From Priestia taiwanensis (GTDB lineage: Bacteria; Bacillota; Bacilli; Bacillales; Bacillaceae_G): DNA of 64,000 nucleotides. The stretch lies in NCBI RefSeq assembly GCF_014638355.1, contig NZ_BMFK01000006.1:1-64000 (forward strand), given 5' to 3'. This document shows positions 26,995 to 36,466 of this stretch, piece by piece (within the stretch, counting starts at the first letter, position 1; each line of letters opens with the position of its first letter). Position numbers and translations under genes: made by a program. The notes under the pieces were generated by a model. It saw only the letters and a program-made list of their open reading frames with translations, did no database searches and had not been told where the DNA came from.

Positions 26995-27360
26995 ATGAAC
27001 TATGGATGCTGTAGAGACAACAACGAAATACCTATGATTACTATCGAAGGAGATATGGGCGGCGATCCTATTTGGTGCACGAACTGTGGATGCAACCTTG
27101 ATATAGACAAGATACCACTTGGTAAAGAATTAAAAGTAGCATTATGGCAATGGATGCATAACTATGGGAAGTGGATTGACTGGGAAACAGATACACTTCT
27201 ACCAAACGCAACCGAACAAGAAAGATTACATAACAAAAAGGGACAGAAACTAACATGGAATGTCCAACAAGCATTGAACGGGGAATATATCGTTACATTT
27301 AAACCTTCTACAAGTGTAGAATTATATACCGAAATAGCACGCTTCGATATGAATGAATAA
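26995..27360 (+). CDS. Hypothetical protein with N-terminal cysteine motif
   Basis: A 121-aa soluble protein starting with NYGCCRDNN and carrying WCTNCGCNLD at ~23-32, a CxxCxC pattern that may bind a metal. The rest is rich in Trp and charged residues (ALWQWMHNYGKWIDW). I do not recognise the family. A good ribosome site (AAGGGG) and a terminator support it as a real gene. Confidence 0.65.
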   Translation: MNYGCCRDNNEIPMITIEGDMGGDPIWCTNCGCNLDIDKIPLGKELKVALWQWMHNYGKWIDWETDTLLPNATEQERLHNKKGQKLTWNVQQALNGEYIVTFKPSTSVELYTEIARFDMNE

Positions 27361-27400
27361 ACAAAGCCCATCCTTCACCTTCCTGAAGGATAGGCTTTGT
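27361..27400. terminator. Bidirectional terminator
   Basis: Arms ACAAAGCCCATCCTTCA / TGAAGGATAGGCTTTGT (one mismatch) between convergent genes. Confidence 0.85.
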
Positions 27401-28377
27401 TATCGATACTTCTTTCGATACCGCAAAGGTGTATCACACATTACTTTTTTAAAGACTCTCGTAAATTTACTCGGATTACTATAACCTACTTCATTAGCAA
27501 TAGCCGTAATAGAATTATCCGTTGTTTGAAGAAGTTCCGACGCTTTCTTCATTCGTTGTTGCTGAATGTATTGATAGACCGTACAACCGACAACTTGTTT
27601 AAATCCTTTCTGTACATCAACAATGGGCAGATGAAATTCAGCGGCCAACGCTTTCACCCGTAATGACTCTGTAATTTCTCGGTCGATTTTTTCTTTTATT
27701 GCCCTGATTATGCCATAACGTTTTTCTTCTGTATGCAACATTAATATTTCTGTATCTTCTTGTATACAAAGAGATACAAACTGTAACACTTTTGATTTTA
27801 ACACTAAGTAATTTCTCATATTCTCTTGTAGCTCACTCATTAATTGCTGGGCTAATGCCCGATGTACAAATGAACTTTTTCTGAAATATAAAGGGTTGTC
27901 TTGGAACATTCGTGCTAAAAGCTTCTCCCATCCGTCTTCAATAATCTCTGAACTTCGGGCATTTACATTACTTTTTAATGTTTCAACATTTACATAGATA
28001 GAAACACCAGAAAAAGACCAACTCATTCCTTCATAATAGACCCATGGACTAGACCAATCAAAGAATACTAACGTCTTTTCATCAATGGACATAAATGCTT
28101 CATCTACAGAAAAACGCATCTTCGCATATCCCGATGTGATACACGTAATTTCAATCATCTTCTGATCGTACTTCCGCCTCCCTCCCTGTTTCCTTGTATA
28201 TGTACAATCTTTGAAAATGACAAGCTCTACACCAGGTTCAACGGTAATTCGTAACATAGATCCATATCCATATTGCGGTATAATTCTGTACTTCTCTCCA
28301 AGCCAGACATCCTCAACTTTATAAAGATACTCATTCTCTAAGTCCTCATTCCACTCTATTAGTTTCCGTTCGTACAT
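27400..28377 (-). CDS. AraC-family regulator, probably siderophore-responsive
   Basis: A 325-aa regulator with an N-terminal ~215-residue effector domain and a C-terminal double helix-turn-helix (VKALAAEFHLPIVDVQKGF and ITAIANEVGYSNPSKFTRVF, then the PxxYR end PLRYRKKY). Organisation is like PchR/YbtA-type siderophore-responsive activators. ATG 28377 with GGAGG at 9-nt spacing is preferred; the frame to 28452 runs across a Fur box. It lies downstream of, and separately terminated from, an MFS exporter gene. Confidence 0.85.
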   Translation of the reverse strand: MYERKLIEWNEDLENEYLYKVEDVWLGEKYRIIPQYGYGSMLRITVEPGVELVIFKDCTYTRKQGGRRKYDQKMIEITCITSGYAKMRFSVDEAFMSIDEKTLVFFDWSSPWVYYEGMSWSFSGVSIYVNVETLKSNVNARSSEIIEDGWEKLLARMFQDNPLYFRKSSFVHRALAQQLMSELQENMRNYLVLKSKVLQFVSLCIQEDTEILMLHTEEKRYGIIRAIKEKIDREITESLRVKALAAEFHLPIVDVQKGFKQVVGCTVYQYIQQQRMKKASELLQTTDNSITAIANEVGYSNPSKFTRVFKKVMCDTPLRYRKKYR

Positions 28378-28390
28378 GTATGCACCCTCC

Positions 28391-28411
28391 AATTGATAAT
28401 CGTTATCAATT
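28391..28411 (-). promoter_or_regulatory. Fur box upstream of the AraC-family gene
   Basis: AATTGATAA / TTATCAATT arms around a 3-bp centre. The core TGATAAT-C-GTTATCA (28394-28408) differs from the Bacillus Fur 7-1-7 consensus TGATAATnATTATCA by one base. It lies immediately upstream of the ribosome binding site. Confidence 0.75.
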
Positions 28412-28454
28412 ATATTAGCGAAAGGAGCTTTCTTTTCCTTTTTTTCTACCATAA

Positions 28455-28495
28455 AAAATAAAAGAAGTTACCTCCATAAGGTAACTTCTTTTATT
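28455..28495 (-). terminator. Terminator after the MFS gene
   Basis: Perfect arms AATAAAAGAAGTTACCT / AGGTAACTTCTTTTATT around a 5-nt loop, overlapping the MFS stop. Confidence 0.88.
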
Positions 28496-29690
28496 CCACC
28501 ACGCTCTTTTCCACTTGCTGAAATACAAGCGATTTATGCCCAAAACATACATACAGTAGAAGTAGAACAACGATGCCTAACGCTATCCAAAAAGGTAAAG
28601 ACTGATTGACAACATATAAAGACGTACTAACTACTGGAACGATAAGCGATGCGATACCCGAGGCAGCTGCCGTCAACCCACCCGCTTCTCCTTGTACCTC
28701 TTCTCCAGCAGCTAATGAAATGCCGGCTGTATAACCTGGTATCGTAAATCCACTCGCTACTCCAACTAACATATACGATATAAGGTATAATGCAAGGTGG
28801 TTCGTGAACAAAAGAACAAGCAAAGCAGCGATAAACAAGGGCAAACCAATTCGTAATAACGTCAGAGGCGGATACGAACGCTTTTGAATAATCGTCATTT
28901 GCACAAGCGCCATCATTATACCAACCGATAATAGCCCTATCCCTAGCCATATTGCCGTTTCTTTCGCTCCTAATTGAAATACATCCTGAATATAAAAACC
29001 ACCTACTATTTGCAACGTCGCAAAAATACTCATCACACACGTACAAATAAGTAAATATGGGCGAAGTCCTACTCTCTTCAAATCAATTTTCGTCTTCTTG
29101 TTGCTTCGTTGATGTGTTACATTCGGGAGGCGTTTATACGAAAACCATGCCACACATAAAACTAATGCTGACGCTACAAAAATCGGTATAACAAGATGAA
29201 TACCTGATAGTAACGCTCCCATCGCCGGACCAATAATGAAACCAATTCCTGTTGCTGCTCCTAACATACCCATTCCAGCAGAACGTTCCTTCACATCCGT
29301 AAAATCTGCCATCAATGCTTGAGCCGAAGAAGTCATCGCAGGAAAGAAAAATCCAAACAACACTCGCGATACCATAATAAGAATAAAGATTACCATCACA
29401 TTCACATCATTCTCCATCCCAAACCAAGACACACTACCAAATATCATTAAACCAATGCTAAAGCCGATAAACCCAGTTAACAAAACTTTCTTTCTACCTA
29501 CGCGATCACTTAATCGTCCCCATATAGGTGCAGATACAAGCAATACGAACGCCGCAATGGAGATAATCCAACCAGCTTGTTGTTCATCCAATCCAATTTC
29601 ACGGACTAACGGTGCCATAATTGGATTAATAACTCCAAATCCTGCATAACAAATAATCATTGAAAAAAACAAGACGCGCTTCGAATCCAT
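28491..29690 (-). CDS. MFS exporter, DHA1-like (candidate siderophore/drug exporter)
   Basis: A 399-aa transporter with 12 hydrophobic segments. The MFS signature GRLSDRVGRKKVLL follows TM2, and GFFFPAMTSSAQALMADFTD is typical of drug:H+ antiporter (DHA1) members. The substrate is unknown. The neighbouring Fur-boxed AraC-family regulator suggests a metal-chelator exporter, an inference. Upstream lie three TTTTGGA copies that may be the regulator's sites. Confidence 0.88.
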   Translation of the reverse strand: MDSKRVLFFSMIICYAGFGVINPIMAPLVREIGLDEQQAGWIISIAAFVLLVSAPIWGRLSDRVGRKKVLLTGFIGFSIGLMIFGSVSWFGMENDVNVMVIFILIMVSRVLFGFFFPAMTSSAQALMADFTDVKERSAGMGMLGAATGIGFIIGPAMGALLSGIHLVIPIFVASALVLCVAWFSYKRLPNVTHQRSNKKTKIDLKRVGLRPYLLICTCVMSIFATLQIVGGFYIQDVFQLGAKETAIWLGIGLLSVGIMMALVQMTIIQKRSYPPLTLLRIGLPLFIAALLVLLFTNHLALYLISYMLVGVASGFTIPGYTAGISLAAGEEVQGEAGGLTAAASGIASLIVPVVSTSLYVVNQSLPFWIALGIVVLLLLYVCFGHKSLVFQQVEKSVVE

Positions 29691-29735
29691 CCACTCTCCT
29701 CCATCTCTTTAGTGAGTTCCTTTCTTCCATTAAAG

Positions 29736-29786
29736 CGAATTTGTCCAAAAGGTCGCAACTCCAAAAAAGATGAAAACAATCCAAAA
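29736..29786 (-). promoter_or_regulatory. Triple TTTTGGA repeat at the MFS promoter
   Basis: On the minus strand TTTTGGA occurs at 29780-29786, 29760-29766 and 29744-29750. Spacings of 20 and 16 bp resemble direct-repeat half-sites of AraC regulators. A possible promoter is -35 TTGCGA near 29757, an 18-bp spacer and -10 TTTAAT near 29730. Confidence 0.45.
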
Positions 29787-29989
29787 GAATTTTCAAGTAA
29801 CTAAGCGTATCGCTTCACCTTCTGTATACTTTTACAGATAGATAAGAACAGGTACTACCGATTCGCCTTTATTCTTGATTGTCTGCACCGCTTTCCTACT
29901 TCGTTACTTCCTAGCACCCTATTTCCTTTCCCATCTATCTTTACTACGAATCATAGTAAAGATGCCTCCAGCCTTATCTTCGCCAACAA
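29787..29989. other. Gene-free interval between the MFS and PhnA-like genes
   Basis: No credible gene. A 63-codon open frame at 29875 lacks a ribosome site and protein-like composition. The 29691-30036 interval contains the MFS promoter elements and, at the right end, the PhnA-gene terminator. Confidence 0.6.
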
Positions 29990-30022
29990 AAAACGTGAAT
30001 AGAGAATACTCCCCGTTCACGT
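29990..30022 (-). terminator. Terminator of the PhnA-like gene
   Basis: Minus-strand arms ACGTGAA / TTCACGT around an A/G-rich loop, followed by TTTTTT. Confidence 0.7.
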
Positions 30023-30036
30023 CTTCTTGTATATTA

Positions 30037-30378
30037 TTAGATTTTCTTTACGAACTCCGACTTTAACTTCATTGCACCGAAACCATCGATTTTGCAGTCG
30101 ATATCATGGTCGCCATCTACTAAACGGATGCCCTTTACTTTCGTACCGATTTTAATAACAGATGAGCTACCTTTTACTTTTAAATCTTTAATAACCGATA
30201 CTGTATCCCCGTCTTGTAAGATGTTGCCGTTTGAGTCTTTGATAACTTTTACATCGTCGTTGTTTTCTGCCTCTGATTGCGCATTCCACTCGTGTGCACA
30301 CTCTGGACAAACAAACATAACACCATCTTCATACGTATATTCTGAACTACATTTTGGACAATTTGGGATTGCTGACAT
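30037..30378 (-). CDS. PhnA/YjdM-like zinc-ribbon protein
   Basis: A 113-aa protein with an N-terminal zinc ribbon ([21 protein letters not shown], Cys7/10/24/27) and the C-terminal PhnA domain ([16 protein letters not shown], then [20 protein letters not shown]). PhnA was named for phosphonate genes in E. coli, but this family is widespread and its role is unsettled; no phosphonate genes are nearby. AGGA precedes the ATG; monocistronic. Confidence 0.9.
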   Translation of the reverse strand: MSAIPNCPKCSSEYTYEDGVMFVCPECAHEWNAQSEAENNDDVKVIKDSNGNILQDGDTVSVIKDLKVKGSSSVIKIGTKVKGIRLVDGDHDIDCKIDGFGAMKLKSEFVKKI

Positions 30379-30578
30379 AATTAATTTCCTCCATTCATTT
30401 CAAAACCTTCTACCTATATAAGCGTGAAAATACCACGCATTATTAAGAATCTGTACATATTATTTTATACTGCCATAATCTATATACATTGACAACCCTT
30501 CATTCATATAAAATGGATACCATTCCTTATCACCTTGAACATCTTACATCACTTATTTCATTACCTACAACCCATACG

Positions 30579-31226
30579 CTACCGAACTATCTTTTCCAAT
30601 CCAACTCTCTCTATTATCATATCAATAAGTGGTTCCAGCGGATTCAAAACTACTGTAGCAATTCTTTCTTCTATTCGTTTCGTTGCATCAACCATAGATA
30701 GTTGTGCAACAGATAGTACTGCATGTTCCTTCATAATCACTTCCATTAATGCTTTCTCTATTGCATCATCGTATTCTACTTTTCTTCCTTGCATAATAAG
30801 CTCAAATGTCCCATCTATTACACGTACATCTACATCCATTTTCGTTCCTTGCTCTTCTGCATAAGCATATAAACGATTCATTGTACCTTGTACCGTTTCT
30901 GGATTTGTAAAGGTTATAATTTGTGGCCGCTCTATCCTACAAATCTGTTCAAAATACGGTTCGTCTAGTTTGATAATAGGTACCTCTACTTGTAACTCTT
31001 CACCTTGTAATAAGGCAATATAATTTGTACATGTGATGAGAATAGCATCAACTTTGCTTTCTGCTAGGAATTTCACATGTGGTCTTATCTGTTCCAACGA
31101 AGTCCCTTGATTCCCCAAAACTGGCCCAACAACGTGTGTAAACTCCACATAATAGTTAGCCAATGCTTGTTCAATATATGCACAATTTGAATGATGAGCA
31201 TGCAAGCAACCTATTCGTTTCCTCAT
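30579..31226 (-). CDS. Asp/Glu/hydantoin racemase-superfamily protein
   Basis: A 215-aa protein of the aspartate/glutamate racemase superfamily, with the first active-site cysteine in ILITCTNYIALL (about residue 80). The second cysteine expected in an xxAQCSM-like motif is replaced (SVAQLSM), so a two-base racemase is unlikely; a decarboxylase- or maleate-isomerase-like single-Cys activity is possible. The substrate is unknown. It stands alone on its strand. Confidence 0.78.
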   Translation of the reverse strand: MRKRIGCLHAHHSNCAYIEQALANYYVEFTHVVGPVLGNQGTSLEQIRPHVKFLAESKVDAILITCTNYIALLQGEELQVEVPIIKLDEPYFEQICRIERPQIITFTNPETVQGTMNRLYAYAEEQGTKMDVDVRVIDGTFELIMQGRKVEYDDAIEKALMEVIMKEHAVLSVAQLSMVDATKRIEERIATVVLNPLEPLIDMIIERVGLEKIVR

Positions 31227-31359
31227 CTACCCTAATCTCCCCTCGACTTGGTTATACACTTCATCGCAGCTATTACTTTCTTCTCCTTATCACACTCTAG
31301 ATGAGTTTTCACGAACACAGGTTTTTAGAATAAATAGAGCAACATACTTGCTACTATCA

Positions 31360-31399
31360 AAAAAAGAGCTAGATGTATCATTTACTCCAGCTCTTTTTC
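31360..31399 (-). terminator. Terminator of the zinc-ribbon gene
   Basis: Arms AAAAGAGCT / AGCTCTTTTT with an 18-nt loop, just past the stop at 31403. Confidence 0.7.
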
Positions 31400-31402
31400 G
31401 AT

Positions 31403-31609
31403 TTAATCCTTGATCTTATCTGGTCGCTCTACTCGAAGAGATGCAACCTCCCCACAACTCTCGCAGAAAAGTAGTAACAAATTGGATCCACCAAACATTT
31501 TGGATGGATTTCGCACTTTATCATAGCCAGATTTCCCTAACACACCTTCTGAAAAACGTGTATGACCACATTTCTTACATGAACCACTTCTCTCCACTCT
31601 GCATCCCAC
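31403..31609 (-). CDS. Small zinc-ribbon protein
   Basis: A 68-aa protein with two CxxC pairs (CKKCGHT, Cys11/14, and CESCGEV, Cys49/52), predicted to bind one zinc ion. Between them lies a charged stretch (GKSGYDKVRNPSKMFGGSN). Probably a nucleic-acid- or protein-binding ribbon; the role is unknown. Confidence 0.68.
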   Translation of the reverse strand: MGCRVERSGSCKKCGHTRFSEGVLGKSGYDKVRNPSKMFGGSNLLLLFCESCGEVASLRVERPDKIKD

Positions 31610-31657
31610 CTTTATATGTTCTACAAAGACATGTTTGAAACAACTCCAACTACACGC

Positions 31658-32290
31658 TTATTGAGGTGCTTTCGTTTGAAGTAACTTCAATCCCATTCCG
31701 ATAAACAGGATACCTGTTACCTTATTTATGACCATACTTACCTTTTGATTCCCTCGTAATTTCTTCGTTACATAAGAAGAGAAATACGCAATAAATAAAC
31801 TCCAGATGAACGCCGTTGTAGCAAATGTGAGACCTAATAGAATAAAAGGTATTGGACTAGAAGAGACGCTTGTATCAATGAACTGAGGAAGAAATGCAAT
31901 GAAGAATAACGCAACTTTTGGATTTGTAATACTCGTTAATAAGCCCTGCATATATATCTTTCGAATGTTTACCTTATTAGCAGAAGCTTTCACATCAATA
32001 CTCGTCTTATCGCGCAACATGTTGACTCCTAAGTACACAAGGTAAATAACCCCTGCAAGCTTAATCGCATTAAATAGAACGACCGATTTCATAAGAATCA
32101 TCGATAAGCCAAACGCAACGAGTAACGTATGCACAAATGCACCTGTAATAATACCAAACACCGAGTAGATACCCGCTTGACGCCCTTGTGAAATACTTCT
32201 TCCTAAAATGTACATCGTATCGGTACCAGGAATTAAATTGAGTAGAATTCCTGCCAAAAGAAACACTTCGTAATTTATAATTCCGTACAC
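31658..32290 (-). CDS. LysE/RhtB-family amino-acid exporter
   Basis: A 210-aa membrane protein with about six hydrophobic segments and the family start LLAGILLNLIPGTDTMYILGRSISQG, then GVIYLVYLGVNMLR and GLLTSITNPKVALFFIAFLPQF. LysE/RhtB proteins export basic or neutral amino acids. The substrate is unknown. Monocistronic. Confidence 0.9.
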   Translation of the reverse strand: MYGIINYEVFLLAGILLNLIPGTDTMYILGRSISQGRQAGIYSVFGIITGAFVHTLLVAFGLSMILMKSVVLFNAIKLAGVIYLVYLGVNMLRDKTSIDVKASANKVNIRKIYMQGLLTSITNPKVALFFIAFLPQFIDTSVSSSPIPFILLGLTFATTAFIWSLFIAYFSSYVTKKLRGNQKVSMVINKVTGILFIGMGLKLLQTKAPQ

Positions 32291-32350
32291 ACTATCCCCC
32301 TCCTTTTCTTGTATGTCTATCTTAATCCAATCTGTAAATCATTACCACAA

Positions 32351-32390
32351 CAAATACTCATCTAGGTTGTGACGCCTACATGAGTATTTA
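32351..32390 (-). terminator. Terminator of colA
   Basis: Arms AAATACTCAT / ATGAGTATTT with a folding loop, 11 bp past the colA stop. Confidence 0.75.
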
Positions 32391-32401
32391 TGACATAAAG
32401 C

Positions 32402-35305
32402 TTATTGTACTTTTACAGAGTAATTTCCGTTTTGATTATCAAACTTATAAACAGATAAGTAGTACTTACCTGGCTTTGCTGCATACTTTCCTTTAATTAT
32501 GTTTCCATCTTCTGTACCATACGCTACGTAATTATGTGTATCAGATTCATGGTGCAGTACCCACGTCATACCAATTTGCTGTTCATTAATAACAGAGATA
32601 TCAAGGTCTTTTGCTGCATTAAGAGTGAACGTGTATACATCTGTATGATCTTGATTCAACAGGCTACCTCTCATTGCTTTGTTGAACGGAATAACATTCG
32701 CCTTTGCCTTCGTGTTATTAGGCTCTGTTTCTGTTAACACTTCTTGTTTCACCGTCACCTTCGTCTCTGCGGTCGTAGATGCACCTTTATCATCCGTCAC
32801 TGTTAATGTAACGGTATATGTTCCTTCTTTGCTATAAGCATGTGTTGGATTTGCCTCTGTGCTCGTCTTTCCGTCACCGAAATTCCATGCGTACGAAGCA
32901 ATTTTACCGTCTTCATCTTTTGAACCATCACTCTTGAACGAAATACCTCCGTCCACCGTTCCATTATACGGACCGTTGATGTTTACGATTGGTGCTTTGT
33001 TTCCCCCGTTGTCCGTAGAAACACCGTGGAAGACAACGTCATATTCAAATTGATTTGATGCATTTACACGATAATTTACGAAGTATGCTGTTAATGTCTT
33101 ATAGCCAGTCCACTCTTTCTTCGATAACTCTTCTAGCACTTGATCCATTTGTTCACTCATTGCTTTCCAATCTGCTTCTTCGCCTTTCGTTGCTCCACCT
33201 GTAAATGTTCCATCAAGAGTGAACGTATCAAAGAACTTAGATTGATGCTTTGTCATCGTTGCACCTTTTACATTCATAATGCTTGTGATATCTTTCTGAA
33301 CATCTGCTAGTGATTTAGATGCGTGAGCTGCTAAATAATCGTTCGATGCTTCTGGCACTGTAAACTTATCTTGGTTATCAATTAAATATTGCATATATGC
33401 TTGATAATCCTTATTCAACTGCTGATCTTTACTTAACGTATCGCGATACACATCATAATTTTTCACATCATTTGCACGAATTAAGTCTTGAATTTTGTCT
33501 AATGTCGTAAATCGATGTGTGTACATATATGATTGCAATGCAAATGAATAGTTATAGAAATCAAATGATGCCCCGTACCTCGCAAATAATGTTCGCTCTG
33601 CACTATAACGCTCTGCTGGATTATGAGATAAACCACTGATAATACTACTACGTGGCACAATACCATCCGTACGCGTTGAACCCGCAAATAGCTCTGCATT
33701 TCCTTCTTGGAACCACGTTAATCGCTCATCTTGATACATCGCCCCACTACCAAATAAACCAGGTACTTCAAATCGTGCTTGTAAATAATGTGTATATTCA
33801 TGGCGGAACAATTCTTCTAAACTATAAATACTTTGTTCTGGCGTACGCTCATACGTGAAGAAACTACCTTCTTCTTCAATATAAATCCCACCATTATTCG
33901 TCTCATATCCGTATAATTGACGGTTTAGCTGATATTCGTCAGGTGAATTGTACAGCACAACTGTTAATACATCATCTGCGTTCCCCGGCTCTAACGCCTT
34001 ATCATTTCCAATTACACGATGGTATTGTGCCTTTACTTCTTTCGCCGCCCAGTATAATCGTTTAATCTTCTCCTCTGTTACTTTGTCACCTGTACGGAAG
34101 ACAATTTCTCCATCATCAAATGTATATGTTTTCGGTAAGTAGTGCTGTTTGCCTTCTTCACGAATTTTGTTTAAATCAATGACGTTTCCGTTATAGTCTT
34201 TGCCACCATAGTTCGTCGTAATTTGTTCTACCGCAACAAAATACGCTTCGCTTAAGCGAGGATATGTGTTCATCGCTTCTGTTACGACTTCTAATCCTTT
34301 ATTCGGACTGCTATGGAATTTCCCTAAGCTTCCCGCATAATAAATACCATTGTTAATTAACCAACTATTATCACTCGTTACTTTACCAATTAACGCAAGC
34401 TTATTAACTTCATTTATGAAACTATCAATTTTCCCATACCATATTGTTTGATTTGGTTTCGTCTTTCCATCATACAGAACAGAATCCAAATCATACTCGA
34501 TTCCTTGCATCAAACTATATACAGCCTCTCCTTTTCTATGGTCCTTCACATATGTCGAGAGATTATCTGTATATTGCTTCAAAATTTCCGCGGCATAGCC
34601 TACTGTCTCTACATCACTTGATCCGTTACTAATTAACTTCCCATATGCTGTGACAACCTGGTCTTGTTCCGCTGTGCCAAGCTTAAAGTTTGGATTTTTT
34701 GCAATTGCTTTTAAAGCAGGTAAGCATTTGTCATGAAAGCTTCTTTCATTTAAATACGATAATTCCTTATGATAAAAACCTAGATAAAAGGCAGAACGCA
34801 ATACTTCAACAAACGTTTCAATCCCCTTTATATCTGTCGATGTATACGTACTTCCTCGCTTTTCTAATTCATTAATAATTAATTGCATACGATCTTTATT
34901 TTCATAAAAAGGCTTTGTATCTTGTGTAAACTGGAATAAATCTGTGATATGGTACCACGGAATACTTTCTAATGTACGAATCAATTCTGCATCGTTCATT
35001 TTATTCAAATCAGCTATCGTATATTTTTGTTGTGCTTGTTGCGGTGTTGCCACACGTTGTGTTACCGGTTCTGGACGCTGGGAGAAATCTCCTACTTTTA
35101 ACCGTTCTTCAAACGATAATGTTTCATCAACTTTCGAGGAATGAGCAATTTCATCTGTTGGAACTTCTATTCCTATCGGTTTCATCTGTAACACGTTATA
35201 TGGTGTTTGCTCTACTGCTGATACCGGTGTTTGCAGCCCTGTCATCGATAACGTCATCGCAGCTGCACTTAATAAAGAGAAGCTAACTTTTTTCTTTTTC
35301 TTCAT
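32402..35305 (-). CDS. colA: Secreted collagenase, M9 peptidase family (ColA)
   Basis: A 967-aa zinc protease that degrades native collagen. Signal peptide with AXA-like cleavage after about residue 30 (PVSA), N-terminal M9 region, catalytic zinc motif HEYTH at 502-506 with Glu534 (QEGNAE) as third ligand. Then a PKD domain (~771-853; [11 protein letters not shown] and WNFGDG) and a C-terminal pre-peptidase/collagen-binding domain (~860-967, starting [12 protein letters not shown]). Length and order match B. cereus ColA. AGGAGG precedes the ATG; a perfect PlcR box lies 70 bp upstream, fitting the PlcR virulence regulon. Confidence 0.96.
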   Translation of the reverse strand: MKKKKKVSFSLLSAAAMTLSMTGLQTPVSAVEQTPYNVLQMKPIGIEVPTDEIAHSSKVDETLSFEERLKVGDFSQRPEPVTQRVATPQQAQQKYTIADLNKMNDAELIRTLESIPWYHITDLFQFTQDTKPFYENKDRMQLIINELEKRGSTYTSTDIKGIETFVEVLRSAFYLGFYHKELSYLNERSFHDKCLPALKAIAKNPNFKLGTAEQDQVVTAYGKLISNGSSDVETVGYAAEILKQYTDNLSTYVKDHRKGEAVYSLMQGIEYDLDSVLYDGKTKPNQTIWYGKIDSFINEVNKLALIGKVTSDNSWLINNGIYYAGSLGKFHSSPNKGLEVVTEAMNTYPRLSEAYFVAVEQITTNYGGKDYNGNVIDLNKIREEGKQHYLPKTYTFDDGEIVFRTGDKVTEEKIKRLYWAAKEVKAQYHRVIGNDKALEPGNADDVLTVVLYNSPDEYQLNRQLYGYETNNGGIYIEEEGSFFTYERTPEQSIYSLEELFRHEYTHYLQARFEVPGLFGSGAMYQDERLTWFQEGNAELFAGSTRTDGIVPRSSIISGLSHNPAERYSAERTLFARYGASFDFYNYSFALQSYMYTHRFTTLDKIQDLIRANDVKNYDVYRDTLSKDQQLNKDYQAYMQYLIDNQDKFTVPEASNDYLAAHASKSLADVQKDITSIMNVKGATMTKHQSKFFDTFTLDGTFTGGATKGEEADWKAMSEQMDQVLEELSKKEWTGYKTLTAYFVNYRVNASNQFEYDVVFHGVSTDNGGNKAPIVNINGPYNGTVDGGISFKSDGSKDEDGKIASYAWNFGDGKTSTEANPTHAYSKEGTYTVTLTVTDDKGASTTAETKVTVKQEVLTETEPNNTKAKANVIPFNKAMRGSLLNQDHTDVYTFTLNAAKDLDISVINEQQIGMTWVLHHESDTHNYVAYGTEDGNIIKGKYAAKPGKYYLSVYKFDNQNGNYSVKVQ

Positions 35306-35374
35306 TGTTTCATCCTCCTAAACTATTATCTTCACAGAAAACATATCGTACGCCCAACAACATATTTAACGAGA

Positions 35375-35390
35375 TATGCAACATTGCATA
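35375..35390 (-). promoter_or_regulatory. PlcR box upstream of colA
   Basis: TATGCAACATTGCATA fits the PlcR consensus TATGnAnnnnTnCATA at every fixed position, 70 bp before the colA start. Confidence 0.9.
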
Positions 35391-35870
35391 TTTTCTCGAC
35401 ACATTCGCTCCATTTCTCGTACTACCATAAGGGCCTGTACATGTATTCCACAATGAAATCTTTCACTCCTTCTCATCTATACAAGAAATCCCTCTTCAAA
35501 TACCGACATTTGAAAAAGGATTTCGTTTACATACATTATTAAAATAACAAAACAGACTAAACCACATGATGACGAATAAAAACATAATATATATTTTATT
35601 TCCTCAACCCATATATCAGACTAAAAATCGCCAATCTCTATCAATCACTTGCAATTAAATAAACACTTAGACATAATTCGCGTACATAGGATGTTTTCAC
35701 CTTTAACAGGTAACCATTATCTCGCTATAACCATCCCTTTTTCATGCAACTATAAACGATATACTTCAACACGAATAAGGACGCCATATTGGAGATATAG
35801 AGAAAGAGAATATAAAAATAAGAGAAAAAAGGGTCTTAAAATGGCTCTCTGGATTAGGGTTTTAAACATT
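35391..35870. other. Gene-poor interval upstream of colA
   Basis: Within the 637-bp gap 35306-35942 only the PlcR box and the next terminator are recognisable. A 74-codon open frame at 35649-35873 has no good ribosome site and a non-protein-like composition, so it is not called. Confidence 0.6.
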
Positions 35871-35875
35871 TAGAC

Positions 35876-35918
35876 AAAAAACACCCCATCATTCATCTAT
35901 CGAACAATGGGGTGTTTC
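35876..35918 (-). terminator. Terminator of the DUF4064 gene
   Basis: Arms AAACACCCCAT / ATGGGGTGTTT with a U-tract, past the stop at 35943. Confidence 0.85.
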
Positions 35919-35942
35919 TATTAGTAAATATAATAACGGGGA

Positions 35943-36272
35943 TTATTTCTCTTTACGTAAAATACCCATTAACCCACCAATTAATAGTAAGACTCCAGGT
36001 AAGAAGTAAAGCATAGAAATACAAATAAATCCGCCAACTGCAGCAATTGTCATCATAATACCGCCAGTCTTAGCATTACTCTTTACTTTTGCACTACCTA
36101 CAATTCCTAAGACTGATAAAGCAACAGCTCCCCATCCTAATCCAATAACACTATCTGCTCCATTCGCTTCAAGTACAGCACCTAAGCCACCAATCATTAA
36201 AGCTACAAATGCAAAAATAATACCAAAAATACCACCAATAAGACCTAACACAAATTCAGTTGTACGTGACAT
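35943..36272 (-). CDS. DUF4064 membrane protein
   Basis: A 109-aa protein with three glycine-rich hydrophobic segments; the start RTTEFVLGLIGGIFGI and middle WGAVALSVLGIVGSAKVK are typical of DUF4064. The function is unknown. A good ribosome site (AAGGAGAGG) and its own terminator mark it as a single-gene unit. Confidence 0.85.
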   Translation of the reverse strand: MSRTTEFVLGLIGGIFGIIFAFVALMIGGLGAVLEANGADSVIGLGWGAVALSVLGIVGSAKVKSNAKTGGIMMTIAAVGGFICISMLYFLPGVLLLIGGLMGILRKEK

Positions 36273-36420
36273 AATAACCTCTCCTTTTCTTATTTCTATG
36301 GAAAGAAAATATTATAACGAAGAATATTTTTATATGTAACCGTACTACTATATATCCACCAATTCAAATAATTCCCTTTTCACATATTTGTCTAACATTA
36401 TTTATATACCCTTATAGAAT

Positions 36421-36463
36421 AAAAAAGTACAAGAAGAATTATCTTTCCTCTTGTACTTTTTAA
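36421..36463 (-). terminator. Terminator of the lipoprotein gene
   Basis: Arms AAAAAGTACAAGA / TCTTGTACTTTTT, just past the stop at 36467. Confidence 0.82.
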
Positions 36464-36466
36464 ATA

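Noticed and set aside
35649..35873. 74-codon open frame upstream of colA
   Set aside because: Weak start context and no protein-like composition; the AT-rich region simply lacks stops in this frame.
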